A stretch of 64,000 bases of DNA from Ascarosepion bandense (GCA_037127315.1 JBBBDQ010000915.1:525001-589000); one strand, 5' to 3'; shown: positions 22,955-34,018, counted from the stretch's first letter. Numbers and translations: made by a program. Notes: generated by a model from the letters alone, not told the origin.

Positions 22955-23785
22955 TTTGCTGCGCTCTTTATATTATAATTTGTTAAACCTGCTATATTAT
23001 ACTTTGGAATTTCCAGTCCTCTTACAACTTTGATAATCCTGGCTTACCGAACTAGTACATTCGCACATATATATATAAGCTGAATGTTGAATCGCTATTG
23101 ATTTAAAACATATATTCAAGTTGTATCATTTTCTTTTGTGATTTTATCAGTGTATTTTACGCGACTATCCAATTCTTGAATAGCTTTGTGGCAGCTACGA
23201 TACACACTCAGATGCTGGATATTCTCCTGCTGATTTCTTTTCTTTTCGCATATAATCGGACTATTTCTTCTTTGAAGTGACTAGCGATGTGAATAGTAAG
23301 AAGTTTCATCCTCCGCCGGTAGATTGATCTAAGATTGATCTTTATTCTAACCGTGGAACGGAGCTCTGTTTCATATACATGATGCTACTCAGGTGTTAGT
23401 CATGTTTATCAGGTTTCTGCTCTATGATTTTCGAAACTTTTTCTTATTTTCTTAACATATTTCTTTCTTATTTTCTTTCATCTGCTCTATGTCACTTATT
23501 ATTAGGATTATAATTGATTAAGAGGACAGCATGCTAAAAAAGTGTTGCGGGTACATATATGACAGCGAATCTTGCGAAATATCGTCAGGGTTTTGGTGAT
23601 AAGAGGCTATAACATTGCCCAGGTAAAAATATCTTCAGTTAACTTCTGACTGTCTCCAGTGTATATATTATGGGTTAAAATTCTCGACTTCAGGGATGAA
23701 ATGTAGGTAGATATAAAAGAGGACACTGGCGTTTGCGTTTAGCATGAAACACATTGTCGACTCTAGATTTTCATTTCAATGTATG
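22955..23785. other. No gene recognised
   Basis: AT-rich, with no domain-bearing frame or named repeat. Confidence 0.5.
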
Positions 23786-23800
23786 TCATATATATATATA

Positions 23801-23932
23801 GTCATCCGCAGACAGATATTTTGCTGTATCACAGCTCATCAGTACGGTTAGACTCCGATTGCTTTTAACCCAGGATTAAAACCCGACCGAATTGGCGTCA
23901 GTCGGCGATTCTACCTCTGGGCTATGGGTGTT
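23801..23932 (-). mobile_element. tRNA-headed SINE-like repeat ending in a hammerhead
   Basis: On the minus strand a tRNA-like head comes first. Box A-like TAGCCCAGAGG is the complement of about 23913-23923, and a T-arm with 7-nt loop TTTTAAT gives a box B-like GGGTTTTAATCC. About 35 nt later comes a hammerhead-like motif (23806-23847), followed at once by (TA)n. A related copy lies at 47331-47470. A repeat with polymerase III boxes plus a hammerhead recalls the schistosome Sm-alpha SINE-like family. Confidence 0.55.
23806..23847 (-). ncRNA. Hammerhead ribozyme, near-complete core
   Basis: On the minus strand: CTGATGA (complement 23836-23842), stem II GCTG/CAGC (23832-23835 with 23823-23826) with loop TGATA, then AAAA where GAAA is expected. 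The canonical cleavage triplet GTC (23811-23813) precedes TGCGG. Stem I is CCGTA with TGCGG, four of five pairs. The G12-to-A change should inactivate this copy. The pattern is otherwise a textbook type I hammerhead. Confidence 0.65.
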
Positions 23933-23979
23933 AGGTAGAAGAAGGCAGACTTTTTAGCGTGTATATTGTCATTATACCC

Positions 23980-23981
23980 AT

Positions 23982-24060
<79 letters not shown>

Positions 24061-24068
24061 GTGTGTGA
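23980..24068. repeat. (TA)n(TG)n compound microsatellite
   Basis: TA dinucleotides followed by a long TG run. Confidence 0.92.
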
Positions 24069-24255
24069 AGAGGACAGTTTTTTAAACTTTAAGTATTTCC
24101 TTATTCAGCTCGATTTAGATCTGTTGTGCGAGTTGCGAAACTAATCAACTAGCTCGTTTTTCAATTTTATTTTTTAAAATTACCTTCATTATAAGTGGTA
24201 ATTAAAAACTATTTTTGTACATTCATAGCGATAATTAAGTTTTGTACCACCAATC

Positions 24256-24300
<45 letters not shown>
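24256..24300. repeat. (TG)n microsatellite
   Basis: About 20 TG units, just beyond the hammerhead end of the Penelope-like element at 24300-25860. Confidence 0.92.
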
Positions 24301-24301
<1 letters not shown>

Positions 24302-24323
24302 TCCATTTGTAAACGCGTTATTA

Positions 24324-24362
24324 CGCGACCTAGGTTTCTACCATGAGTGGCGTCGTCAGACG
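24324..24362 (-). ncRNA. Hammerhead ribozyme, intact core, PLE 3' end
   Basis: On the minus strand: CTGACGA (complement 24353-24359), stem II CCA/TGG inside a 14-nt segment, GAAAC (24334-24338), palindromic ACCTAGGT as stem III, and cleavage triplet GTC (24327-24329). Stem I is only GCG with CGT, including one G-T wobble. A self-complementary stem III suggests action as a dimer. The weak stem I lowers my confidence in activity. Confidence 0.65.
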
Positions 24363-24479
24363 ATTTGCAATAACTGAATTTACCTTTTACTGTTTTTTTT
24401 TTTAATAAGAACGCTCACGTAACGGTTTTTTTAATGCTCCCGTGGCAGGGAAATTTTAAACGTGGAATTTTTAAAATTA

Positions 24480-25605
24480 AAAGAATTTGTGGCGTTTTCA
24501 TCCATGGTTGTATGAACCTAAGAGGTATTTTTTAGTATACACTTAGTCATAATTTCTGTTCTTTCATTCAAAAGTTCGCTTTCATTTTTTGGGGAATAGC
24601 ATGATCTTTAATATTACTTCTTGGCAAAGTCTACATATTTTGCAACCGTTGTAAGGCTTGGCTGTCTTAACTTTACTCCACGTTATGTCTGAGTCTTTTC
24701 CATATTTTGATTTTAATTTCCACACGTGACTAGCCAATTTTGTACAGTTTTTTAAGTTTTCTATTTTGAATGTAGACCAGTGATTGAACCATCTGGTCTT
24801 AAAGGAGTCTTTGGTTGAACCCAGATATATTTTATTTTGACCATTTGGGTCATTTATCTTTGCCTTGAAAATTATTTATTTTGTGTTGCAAATTACTTTA
24901 AGTGGACATTTGTTTTTGTCTCTGCAGTTGCATTCTTCATAAGGTGATTTTGTTTTGCATACTGCTATCTAACTTTCTGGTGTTTTGTTTTTTACGAAAC
25001 TATCTAAATTACTAGAGCAACTATAACTTAGCTTGATTGTGTTTCTGTTGAAAATGTAGTTTATTTTTTATCCGTTTGGACTGTGACTATCTATCAGTTT
25101 AAAAATATTTGTCCTATTTTGGTCTTTACCTCGATATTAAATGGTGCGTAGAAACAGATAATATTTCGTTTTCTATTATCGCATTTTATTAGTCTGTTTG
25201 GTTAAGAATTATATTGTAAAATATTTTTACTGCTAGATTTTCTTAGTGCATCCATCAATTATTGCTTTGTTTGACAAATTAACAGATAGTCTGTGTTGTA
25301 TTCCTTTGTGACTGTGTTTAATTATACTTTTTGGATGGTTGGATTTTGTATTTATGTATGTGAGTTTAGTGTTTGTTTTCAAGTATGGTGAGACATAGAC
25401 AGTTTGTAAATTAAATTCCACATCTAAATATTGTACCACTTTTCTATTTGTTTCTACTATTATATCACAATCTAGTTCCTTAAATATTTTGAAAAGCTCT
25501 TTTCTTATTTTATCATTTTCTCTTTTGTTGTCTGGTGTTAATCCCTCATCTCTATATAATCTGTGGTTGTCAATATGATTATTTTGTTGATTTTATTTAA
25601 AATGT
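24480..25605 (-). pseudogene. Penelope-like RT and GIY-YIG endonuclease, broken
   Basis: The minus-strand pieces in order are as follows. First, IYRDEGL with a DNKRENDKIRKELFKIFKEL helix (about 25440-25600). Next, VVQYLDVEFNLQ...SPYLKTN with INTKSNHPKSIIK (25233-25439), the conserved PLE RT C-terminal block. Then a cysteine-rich CNCRDKNKCPL segment near 24910. Finally a GIY-YIG domain with IYLGSTKDSFKTRWFNHWSTF (about 24750-24840). After it comes CKICRLCQE (about 24610-24640), the cysteine tail. Frame changes separate these blocks. The RT catalytic motifs are not present, so the copy is dead. PLEs use this endonuclease for insertion. Confidence 0.8.
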
Positions 25606-25860
25606 ATATGATATGCCCATCAATTCTGAAATTTCTGCTCTATCATACAATCCTTGTGGTACATCAAATGTGAGTTATGTGATTTGTTGATCTAAGCTTT
25701 AACTTTTTGGAAAAGTATTGATTTTGGAAATGTAGGATTATGGCAAAATGTCAAAAAATGTATAATATAATTGTATGTAGCACTTTTTAATAAAAATGCG
25801 CACTAGTCTAACCTTATTATGCCCAGACATTAAGTAATTAAACTATATATATCAGACATA

Positions 25861-25912
25861 TGTGCGTGTTTTTTATGTAATTGCGTGTATTTATTCACGA
25901 CGATAAATTATT

Positions 25913-25963
<51 letters not shown>

Positions 25964-27740
25964 TTGATAGCTAAATCTTATCTGACAGGTTTTATAAAAT
26001 ACACCCTTGTGCAAATTAATTAAAAGAACTACTTTAGTTTCCTTTGTTTTACCATACGGTCAGTTTAAAACCCACCAGAGTTACAGGGTGTAATCTATTT
26101 TGATGTTTTCCCCAGCTTACGTCATTTGCAGTGGTGTGCAATAATTTGAACCTATTTTCGAGGTGTCTGATGAAATTCGTTTGGTCTTGAAAATAATTGC
26201 TTCATCCGAGATTGCATCAAATTTTATCACGCCCTAACACTATTGTCTCGTCTGCGGATTAGTTATCCTACCGCTACTGTCTGCAATGAAAGTTACTCCA
26301 AAGAAGTCTATGATAATTGCAACGCTTCACGAACACATAGGGAATCCTTACAGAGAGATCACGTATATTGTTGGTGTCAGCCTTTAAACTGTCTGTCATG
26401 TCACCAAGGCAAACACACAAACTAAATCCATCACACCAAAATGTAAAAGACAATGTGGTCTGAAGAGAAAAAAAACACCAAAATATGATGTATCCGTGAT
26501 ACCGGAAAGTGTGAAAGCTCCGAGGAAGATATTACTAATTTTATTTCATTTAATGTGCAAATGCAAAAAAATAGTTTATATCTTTCAATTGACTTCATAT
26601 TTTTTTCATCCTGTAGGGCAGGACATTTTGGTATAATAAAAAAATATTCAGAATTAATATTTGTCTTTTGTTCATGACAGACTTTTCTAGTGGCTAGAAC
26701 TTCGTGAGACACGAACAGTTCTAATAAAAATCAATACTCTCAGTAAAGTTGAAAGACGATATTGAGTCAATGCCCCGTCGCGTTGCTGATGTTATTCATG
26801 CAAAGATAAGCAGTAAACGTCATTTGCTAGTTGTTCCTAATTTTTTGGTTAACCGATTATTTACTATATAACAGACTATAATATTAACCTGTATCAGTTT
26901 TATTAGTAAATATGTTGGTAACTGATTAGATTGGTGCAGAGACTTGGCAGACAGGCGGTTACTAATGTTGCCCTCTCTGCACTTACCACATTTCCGGCTA
27001 TCATTTCGCTTTGACAGACAAAGCAAAGCTCAGCAAGTACATATATTTCTGTCCCTGCGTTTTTATTGGAAGTTTTGCGCCGTTATTTGCTTCCGTGTCG
27101 AAGAGAATATTTTTAGTCCTGCACCTTTCTAAGTCATGCAAACACGTTAAACTTTCGGAGCTAAGAATTCTGGCGCAATATCTGTCTACTTTCAAGTTCC
27201 AGATAAATTTCTGCTATTGAATATTTACTGCGTAATCTGTTAGTCATCATTTTTAAGGACACTGAAAACTTTTCAAAATGTCACTAATTTGGTTAAAGTA
27301 ATCCTAATCAACGTTTGACATTTGATAATTGCCGCCGATCGCGGGGAAAATATCGATGTTGCAATTAAGAGAACTTTTTCCTGACAGCCGTTTAAGTTTG
27401 CCTTGAGTTGGCTAAACCAAATAACCACTTGGCATTCAACGAGTAGTACTTGTTTCGCAATCCATTCACTAATATATCGTGTCTTATTTGCTTTTCTTGA
27501 GAATTTTTAAAGTTTGCTTTAAATTATATGAATTTATTGTTAAAACATGAGCTAATGATCAATGAAATTGAAAAGCTGCCCACGCTGTTTATGTTCACAA
27601 AAGCTCTATTTCTGATACTGATTACTTTTCCCACAGAAATATAAGAATAAAATTTATAACACACTTCACACACACACACACGCGCACGCGCGTGTGTAAA
27701 AATTCAGATATAGTATTTCTGTAAAAAGACAATATGAATA
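25861..27740. other. No gene recognised; (TA)n at 25918-25961
   Basis: A clean (TA)n tract of about 44 bp lies at 25918-25961. Several short open frames on both strands (for example 26243-26425 and 26944-27132) have no recognisable domain or splice context. A short (CA)n run lies at 27664-27682. Confidence 0.5.
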
Positions 27741-27751
27741 AAGACAATATG

Positions 27752-27868
27752 AATAAAGACAAAAAGGAAACATCTTAGCTGACGCGTTTCGTCGTCTTTA
27801 CCATGATAAAGTACTCTAGAGACGAGACGGAACTCGTCAGCTTAGATATTTTCCCTTTTATCTTTATT
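27752..27868. mobile_element. Short palindromic (foldback/MITE-like) element
   Basis: The ends are inverted: AATAAAGAC..CATCTTAGCTGACGCG on the left, and on the right the complement of AATAAAGAT..ATCTAAGCTGACGAG. An inner hairpin CTTTACCATGATAAAG sits in the middle. The whole 117 bp folds on itself. A related element with the same outer AATAAAG ends and inner CTTTATC hairpin lies at 57694-57819. The GACGAAACGCGTC string on the minus strand looks hammerhead-like, but the pairing around it fits a simple inverted repeat better. Confidence 0.6.
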
Positions 27869-27895
27869 AACGCACGCACACACGCAAATAAACAG

Positions 27896-27904
<9 letters not shown>

Positions 27905-27927
<23 letters not shown>

Positions 27928-27955
27928 CTGTGTGTGTGTGTGTGTGTGTGTCTGA
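27905..27955. repeat. (TA)n(TG)n microsatellite
   Basis: A TA run followed by a TG run. Confidence 0.9.
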
Positions 27956-28104
27956 TGCCACAAAACTTGATAATTTTAAACAGACAAAGCCTCATTTGTT
28001 TTCTAAAAGGTGGCTATTTTTCTGCCAGCACCTCATCAAAAGAACAGTTAAATAGTAAAGTATTGACGGGATTTTTGGATTGTTAGAAGAACAAGGAGGA
28101 AATA

Positions 28105-28268
28105 AAAAAACTACGTTTCAAATACAATTTAAATGTTTAGAATAAAGAACGAAACAAACGAGTGGGTTTGGCAGAAACTAGAATAAATAATTCCAGTGAT
28201 TATAAAAAAGAAAATATAGACGCAAAAATCTCTCAGTAAAGAAAGAGAACGAATAAATTTCTCTATTT

Positions 28269-28316
<48 letters not shown>
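28105..28316 (+). repeat. Left arm of large inverted repeat, outer segment
   Basis: This matches the complement of about 39200-39388, including AACTACGTTTCAAATACAAT and the segment before (TA)n. The left arm is interrupted between here and 28830 by about 510 bp that is absent from the right arm. Confidence 0.8.

Positions 28317-28318
<2 letters not shown>
28268..28318. repeat. (TA)n microsatellite
   Basis: A continuous TA tract of about 50 bp, also present with different length in the right arm. Confidence 0.9.
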
Positions 28319-28321
<3 letters not shown>

Positions 28322-28829
28322 ACAAATTATGTAAAAACACAATGAACTTGTCTGTCATCTTCAAAGAAAACTGCATATATATATAGATATATATATATAT
28401 GCAGTTTTTATTGAAAATGACACAAAATATTCCTTTTTCAAATAATTTTTCATGTGTTCTTATGGTTTTCTTTTCTTTTAATGACTCAAATTATATAAGA
28501 ATTGTCCCAATGTTTTTTTTTGTGCGCTTTTGGCTATACTTTTCCCTCGTATCAAAAATGAATTTTGTTTCACTTAAAACTAAACATGTGTGTAATTTAT
28601 GCATATATTGTGTCATGCGTATATTCTGTTCTTTGTTCATAACTGTTTATTATCAAATGTTAGATTGTTCTGTTTTATTAGTAATAATTCCATTAATTTA
28701 ATATTCTTTTTTATGTGGATGATGTGTATATTGTCAACAATTATGTCACAGGTTGTCTGTCATTTTACAGAAACCTGCAAATAAGAGAGACTGCTGCTTA
28801 AATATACAACACCCCCCCCATATATATAT
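28319..28829. other. Insert in the left arm, with internal palindrome
   Basis: This is absent from the right arm, so it is either an insertion here or a deletion there. At 28353-28422 a palindrome with a TA-rich centre pairs TGTCATCTTCAAAGAAAACT with the complement of AGTTTTTATTGAAAATGACA. No coding domain is recognised. Confidence 0.55.
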
Positions 28830-28839
28830 ATAGAGAGAG

Positions 28840-28874
<35 letters not shown>

Positions 28875-28955
28875 GATATATAGATAAATCATAAAATGAA
28901 ATCATCAGTTACCGATTGAGAAATGACCCTTGCAGATTACATAGTAATAAATGAA
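28830..28955 (+). repeat. Left arm of large inverted repeat, second outer segment
   Basis: A TAGA tetranucleotide run, then sequence matching the complement of about 39070-39150, including GAAATCATCAGTTACCGATT. The match ends at the insertion point of the Jockey-like element. Confidence 0.85.
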
Positions 28956-29748
28956 GATAATTTTAGAAATTTTCTTAACTTTTTTCTGTCAGTCAGCCTG
29001 CAACTGGTAAGTTTTAGCCAGTGTGATCTTATTTTGCTGTATTTATTGAATTTTTTATTTTTTATTTTTTTATTTATTACTTTGGATCTTATCTTTTCTG
29101 TCTAATTTTTGTTCCTGTTTTGTTACTAACCTAAGTTCTCTACTTCTCGCTCTTGTAATGCACTGCGACTATGTTTGTGTAAATTGTTTTTAATTATCAA
29201 ATTTAGGTTCAACCTATACTAAGTTAAAACTTAGTTAACTTCAGTCACACATCTATTCTTTTTTTTTAATTGGAGTAGATAGCACCTTCTATCGCCCGGT
29301 CTCACACTCCACCCACTTCTTTTGGACAGGAGTAGAGGTGATCGCCTTCTTTCTTGTTCAGGAAGGGGTTCCTGGTTCATCTCTCTCTTTTTCGGTCTTT
29401 ATGTCGGTTCGGCTGGAAGCTTTTTGCAGTTGGTGAGTATGGTGGCAATGTCTCTTCATTCTGAGGGTACCGGGTTGGCAGTTTCCTGGTTGCTGCTTCC
29501 GACTGGTACTTAGGAGCCCGAACTCTTGCGTAGCGTCTTGAGAGGCTGCTCTGATCAACAGTTGAATAATATCGGGGTTCCTGTAGTGCCATTTCGCGCA
29601 TGGACGGGCGTCCCTGCATGAATTTCCGATGGGCAACCCCGAGGCCACATTATGCTGCAGGCGGCGCCATTCACCATCCTTCACCTGCTGCAATTAACGA
29701 CCATCTGTCCCTACTCTAGACCTCTTTCTATCCACAACTAAAACCAGC

Positions 29749-30036
29749 ATGAAATTAAACAAACAATATAGCAAGCCTAAACCAGCTAGTCATAAATCGC
29801 CCAAGCCTATCTGCGTTACCTTCAAAAATATACGAGGTATTCGCAGTAACTTTAGTAGTGTAGAATCATTCCTTCTAACTAACTCACCCGATATCTTAGC
29901 TATATGTGAGACTAACCTTGACCCTTCTATCCCCTCTTCAGAGCTGTTCGTTCCTGGTTACCTTCCTCTCTTCAGGAAGGACTCCAATGTCCATATGCAT
30001 GGGCTTGGTGTATATGTCAGCGAACAATTCCCCTAG
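29749..30036 (+). pseudogene. Jockey-like APE endonuclease, N-terminal half
   Basis: A 95-codon frame opening the pol of the 28956-32771 element. VTFKNIRGIRSNFSSVES (about residues 23-40) and ILAICETNLDPS (50-61) are the first conserved blocks of the apurinic-like endonuclease, with E of ICET a catalytic residue. A frameshift near 30030 moves the rest of the domain into another frame. This domain nicks target DNA to prime reverse transcription. Confidence 0.85.
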
Positions 30037-30039
30037 CCA

Positions 30040-30512
30040 GGGTCACATCTCTTGCATCCCTTGATCATTCCTTCATGTGCTTTCGCCTCTCACTTCTGAG
30101 CTCGGTTAGCTATCTCTTCTTCCTCTACCGCTCCCCCTTCTCCTCTGACTGTACGGTACTTGATTGCATCTCTACTAATATCGACAAGGCCATTTCTTCT
30201 CACCCATCTGCCCATATATTTGTGTTTGACGATTTTAACGCCCACCACACCAAGTGGCTTGAAAACTCAGCCACCGACCTCGCTGGGATCCGCACCATGC
30301 ACTTTTCAATAGCCCAAGCTCTAACGCAAGTGGTGGACTTCCCCACGCGTTTCTCTAAAAACCCTAACGGAAGGGACTCTTTACTCGACCTTTGCTTTAC
30401 CTCCATCCCAGACTCCTGCACTACCAGGCAACTCTGCCCACTCGGAAACTCTGACCATGCCGTAGTCTCCATAAACATATCAATCCGCACTAACTCTACC
30501 CAAGAAAACTAG
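30040..30512 (+). pseudogene. Jockey-like APE endonuclease, C-terminal half
   Basis: This continues the endonuclease in a second frame. FVFDDFNAHHTKWL (about residues 49-62 of the open stretch starting at 30075) carries the D-x-N-x-H block, and LGNSDHAVVSINI near its end carries the SDH block. Catalytic residues appear retained. The stop at 30512 and a further shift separate it from the linker before the RT. Confidence 0.85.
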
Positions 30513-30519
30513 ACCAGCA

Positions 30520-31401
30520 GAATATCATACTGCTACCAAAGAGCCGACTGGGACTCGTTCAGGGACTTCCTCTGCGACGTCCCCTGGAACAACGTCTTCG
30601 ATCTTCCTGTCGAAGACTGTGCCTCCGAAGTCTCCTCTTGGGTTAAGGCTGGCATCGATGCTTTTATCCCGGCCAGGAAATTCCAACTAAAACCAAATTC
30701 GTCCCCCCCGGTTCTCACCCGCTTGCTCGGCCGCCATTGCCCACAGGAACCATTTCTTCCGGCTCTATCGAAGCTGCTCGTCGAACCAAAACAGGCGCCT
30801 TTTCACCTCAGCACGGAACAAGTGTAAAAATGTGCTGAACGAAGCCAAGAGGGCGTTTGCTACCAGAATTAGGCAACGCATAGCATCCTCTAAGTTTGGT
30901 TCCAAAGATTACTGGCGTCTCTGCAAAAGCGTGCTCAGCAGGAACAAGACTTCAATACCCCCACTAATCAATGAGTTTGAAGTTCTCACCTACCCAGCCG
31001 ACAAGGCTGAATGCTTTGCCCGTAGATTCTCAACCAATTCGACATTGGACTCGTTAGGAATACCTACACCAGGCTTCCCACCCAGAACTAAGACTCAACT
31101 AAATAACGTCCACATTACACCCTCGCTGGTCGCCAAGATAATTGCACAACTTGACCCACACAAAGCGTGCGGCGGTGACGGAATCCCAGTCATAGTACTG
31201 AAGAAATGTGCCCCAGAACTCTCCTCTGTCCTCTCTAAACTCTATGACCTCTGCCTATCTGCTTCCTGCTTTCCTGCCTGTTGGAATTCATCCTGCGTAG
31301 TTCCTATATTTAAGAATTCTGGCGAGCCCTCAGGCCCCGCCAATGACATCTCCTTCCGATCTTTGGCAAAGTTTTCGAAGCCATTATCAACGCCGAGGTG
31401 A
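30520..31401 (+). pseudogene. Jockey-like pol linker and start of RT domain
   Basis: A frame from about 30520 reads ADWDSFRDFLCDVPWNNVFD. It shifts near 30705 into a second frame that contains FRLYRSCSSNQNRRLF and the open stretch 30832-31401. The latter includes VTPSLVAKI-like HITPSLVAKIIAQLDPHKAC then GGDGIPVIVLKKCAPELSSV, the standard start of LINE reverse transcriptases. It ends in a degenerate FRSLAKFSK near the next frameshift. Confidence 0.8.
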
Positions 31402-32360
31402 TTCAGCATCTCATGGCCAATGGGCTTCTCTCTGACAAACAGTACGGGTTTCGCTTCACCAGGTCTACTGCTGATATGCTAACGACCATTACCGAGTACA
31501 TATACCGGGCACTCGACAAGAATGGTGAAGCCCGAACCGTTGCCTTGGATATCTCCAAAGCATTCGACAGGGTCTGGCATGCGGGCCTCTTGTGCAAACT
31601 GCGGAGCTATGGGATAACTGGACATCTGTTTGACCTCATCCAGTCTTTCCTCTCTAACCGCACATTGAAGGTGGTATTAAATGGGCATGCCTCCCAAAAC
31701 TACCATACGAACGCGGGCGTCCCTCAAGGTTCTATCCTAGGTCCCACGCTCTTTCTGATCTACATTAATGATCTCGCCGACACCATTAGATCCCAAGTTG
31801 GCATGTATGCCGATGACACAACAATCTACTCTCGCATCGATCAGAAACCAGGTCTGGACGACAAAGTGAACCTCGCTGCCGTACTTGAAAGGGAACTCCA
31901 ATCCGTAGTGGCCTGGGGTAGGAAATGGCTGGTAAATTTCAATGCCTCTAAAACGAAGCTGTTATCAACTAACCACCACAGACAATCGCATCTACCTCCC
32001 ATTAGCATGGGACAGGCTAGCTTCCCAGAGAGTAAAATACTACGCCTCCTTGGCCTTACACTTTCGGCGGACCTCAAATGGAATGACTATATTGAATCCA
32101 TTGCCAAATCTGCTGCTATGAAAGTCGGTTCCCTGTGCAGGGCCCGGATGTTTTTCCCACCTGAATCTATTCTGCACATATACAAATCTACCATCCGCCC
32201 GTGTATTGAATATTGCTGCCATATCTGGTCGGGTGCCCCTGCTGCTCTCCTTGGGCTTCTTGACAAAATACAAAGGAGGATCTGTAACGTGGTTGATACT
32301 GACTTTGCAGACCGGCTGCAGCCTCTTCTACAAGTACTTTCATGGCTTCTACTCCGATGA
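31398..32360 (+). pseudogene. Jockey-like reverse transcriptase core
   Basis: A 320-codon open frame containing the RT palm. QYGFRFTRSTADML (about residues 14-27) leads. Motif A follows as ALDISKAFDRVWH (48-60), motif B as GVPQGSILGPTLFLIYINDL (about 108-127) and motif C as MYADDTTIY (about 136-144), so all three catalytic aspartates are present. Then come WLVNFNASKTKLL, LGLTLSADLKWNDYI and YCCHIWSGAP. The domain copies the LINE RNA at the nicked target. The frame is lost at about 32320, where a short deletion removes the HRRNVASLC block. Confidence 0.9.
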
Positions 32361-32592
32361 GCTTAGATCACTGGTGCCGCCTAAGCACGAATTTACACGA
32401 GATACTAGATTAGCAACTAGATCCCAACCATTTACAGTTAAACAAATAAGATGTAACCCTAAATTCTACTCCAACAGCTTCTTTTCTCGCGCTTGCCGCC
32501 TGTGGAACTCCCTCCCACAAATCTGCTTTCCCGACAGCTACAATCTCAAGGTGTTTAAATGTAGGGTCAGTAGACACCTCCTATCACACTAA
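32317..32592 (+). pseudogene. Jockey-like pol C-terminal tail
   Basis: This continues the RT frame after the break: FYKYFHGFYSDELRSLVPPK, TRLATRSQPFTVKQI and LWNSLPQICFPDSYNLKVFK. It ends at a TAA just after HLLSH. This tail is the part most often left in the truncated copies here. Confidence 0.85.
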
Positions 32593-33369
32593 CTCCCAAT
32601 TATTCTCAGAACATTCTCATCTACCGAACCCTCATTCTTGGTATCCTTACCCGCCTATCACCCACCCTCTGACATTTCCTATATTTAATCATCCTTTCTT
32701 CACTCTACATAGCCCCCTGCGCAGTAGTGGCAGTGACATGCCTTGCACGGGGTGAAACGCTTATAAAAAAATATACATACATAAGAATAGTTGAGTAGTC
32801 CCTTGCGTTTGTATTTGTGTGGGGTGTGTAAAAGATAAAAATAGATATGAATAAAATAAAAGTATCATTAATCTTTTATCGTGAAACTAGACTAGCTAAT
32901 AGAACAACAATCCTTTTTATATTACATAATCAACGACATATTCCTGTTAGAGAAGACACATTGATTCAATGCCTTCCTTCGCTATCAGTTTGGCATTGTT
33001 CAATAGCAAAGATGGTGTGTCAAGTGTTTTCTGAAAATATGAAAATTCTATATAATGTTTCTTACGTCAAAGCAGACATGCATGGCATGTAGCTGCTCAC
33101 AACGGTCAGGTTTCCACAAGAATTTTTAGCACAGTAAAAATACTATGTATTACAACGCACGGAAAATAAATAAGGCGAACAGAACAATCTTAAGAATAGC
33201 TAAAGCACTGGTAGAAAACGCTCGGAACGATATATAACTAAGGATGATTTTTATATTCTTTAAGTTTTAAAAACGGACAAATGTTACAATAATGGAAAAA
33301 GTCAATAAATTATTGACTAAATCATTTTTGTCAACCGTGTTTAATGAAAAATGCTTAAAAGAAGGCTTG

Positions 33370-33372
<3 letters not shown>

Positions 33373-33421
<49 letters not shown>
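33373..33421. repeat. (TA)n microsatellite
   Basis: A continuous TA tract. The partner in the right arm at 38444-38474 is shorter. Confidence 0.92.
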
Positions 33422-33427
<6 letters not shown>

Positions 33428-33785
33428 ACTGTACATAGAAACAAGTAAGTAAACACTACAAAACTGTACATTTTGTTTTGACATTGAAGGTTGAGAAATT
33501 GTTCTTACAAGGTAGAAACAAAATGTATAATGTTCTTATATAACAGTGAATGATAAATATTTACTGTTCTATTTTTAAATTGAGCCCCGTTTCAATTTGA
33601 TGTTTTGAACGTTGCAGTTTTATTCCTCGTTCTTTTATATTTGTATGGATGAAAACGTTGTAATTTCTTGTTAATTTTAAAATTACGCATTCAAAAATTT
33701 CCCGTCACTTGAGCGTTCAAACTAAATCACCAACACCTGAGCGTTCTTACAAAAAACGGTAAACGGTAAAATCACTCATTGCAAA

Positions 33786-33823
33786 TTGCCTGAAGACACC
33801 ACATGGTAGAAACCTAGTTCGCA
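33786..33823 (+). ncRNA. Hammerhead ribozyme, left arm copy
   Basis: Stem I TTGC/GCA (33786-33789 with 33821-33823), CTGAAGA (33790-33796), stem II ACC/GGT (33798-33800 with 33805-33807), GAAAC (33809-33813), then CTAGTTC with cleavage expected after 33820. The right-arm copy has the stronger GTC triplet. It is the same family as the PLE hammerhead at 24324-24362, and flanking sequence is shared too, so the inverted repeat contains a PLE-type terminus. Confidence 0.65.
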
Positions 33824-33946
33824 TAATAATTCATTTACAAATGAAGAATATTCAAAAGTTCGACAATATAATTTTATTGAACACTTTTTAATGTAAATGT
33901 GCTCAGGACTAATTTTATTATGGCTAAAAACTAAGTAAATAACAAT

Positions 33947-33950
<4 letters not shown>

Positions 33951-33989
<39 letters not shown>

Positions 33990-34018
33990 TACCTTACATG
34001 TTTGGGAATATATAACTG

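Larger units (their letters stand above)
24300..25860 (-). mobile_element. Penelope-like element, minus strand, 5'-truncated
   Basis: It runs on the minus strand from about 25605 with reverse transcriptase pieces, then a GIY-YIG endonuclease region, a 3' UTR and a hammerhead (24324-24362). Beyond its truncated 5' side, 25775-25850 resembles in opposite orientation the sequence downstream of the related hammerhead at 33790. That suggests an inverted terminal repeat, the same layout as the element at 7621-8502. Confidence 0.75.
28956..32771 (+). mobile_element. Near-complete Jockey-like LINE inserted into the inverted-repeat arm
   Basis: The insert is delimited by comparison with the uninterrupted right arm, which acts as an empty site: about 3.8 kb. 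It has a T-rich leader (28956-29267), a GC-richer 5' region from AATTGGAGTAGATAG at about 29268, one pol frame (endonuclease, RT, C-terminal tail), and a 3' terminus GGGGTGAAACGCTTATAAAAAA near 32748-32770. I see no ORF1. Several frameshifts make this copy defective, yet all pol domains are present. It is the reference for every other Jockey fragment in the window. Confidence 0.85.

Noticed and set aside
26243..27220. Several short frames considered as possible host exons
   Set aside because: No recognised domain and no consistent splice-site context. Overlapping frames on both strands are equally long.
29358..29693. Minus-strand frame of 111 codons inside the LINE leader
   Set aside because: It lies antisense in GC-richer LINE leader sequence and shows no domain. 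Probably fortuitous.
32847..33092. 81-codon frame conserved in both inverted-repeat arms (also 38757-39002 on the minus strand)
   Set aside because: The frame is kept because the whole arm is about 97-98% identical. Differences are not biased to silent sites, and there is no domain, so there is no evidence for a gene.
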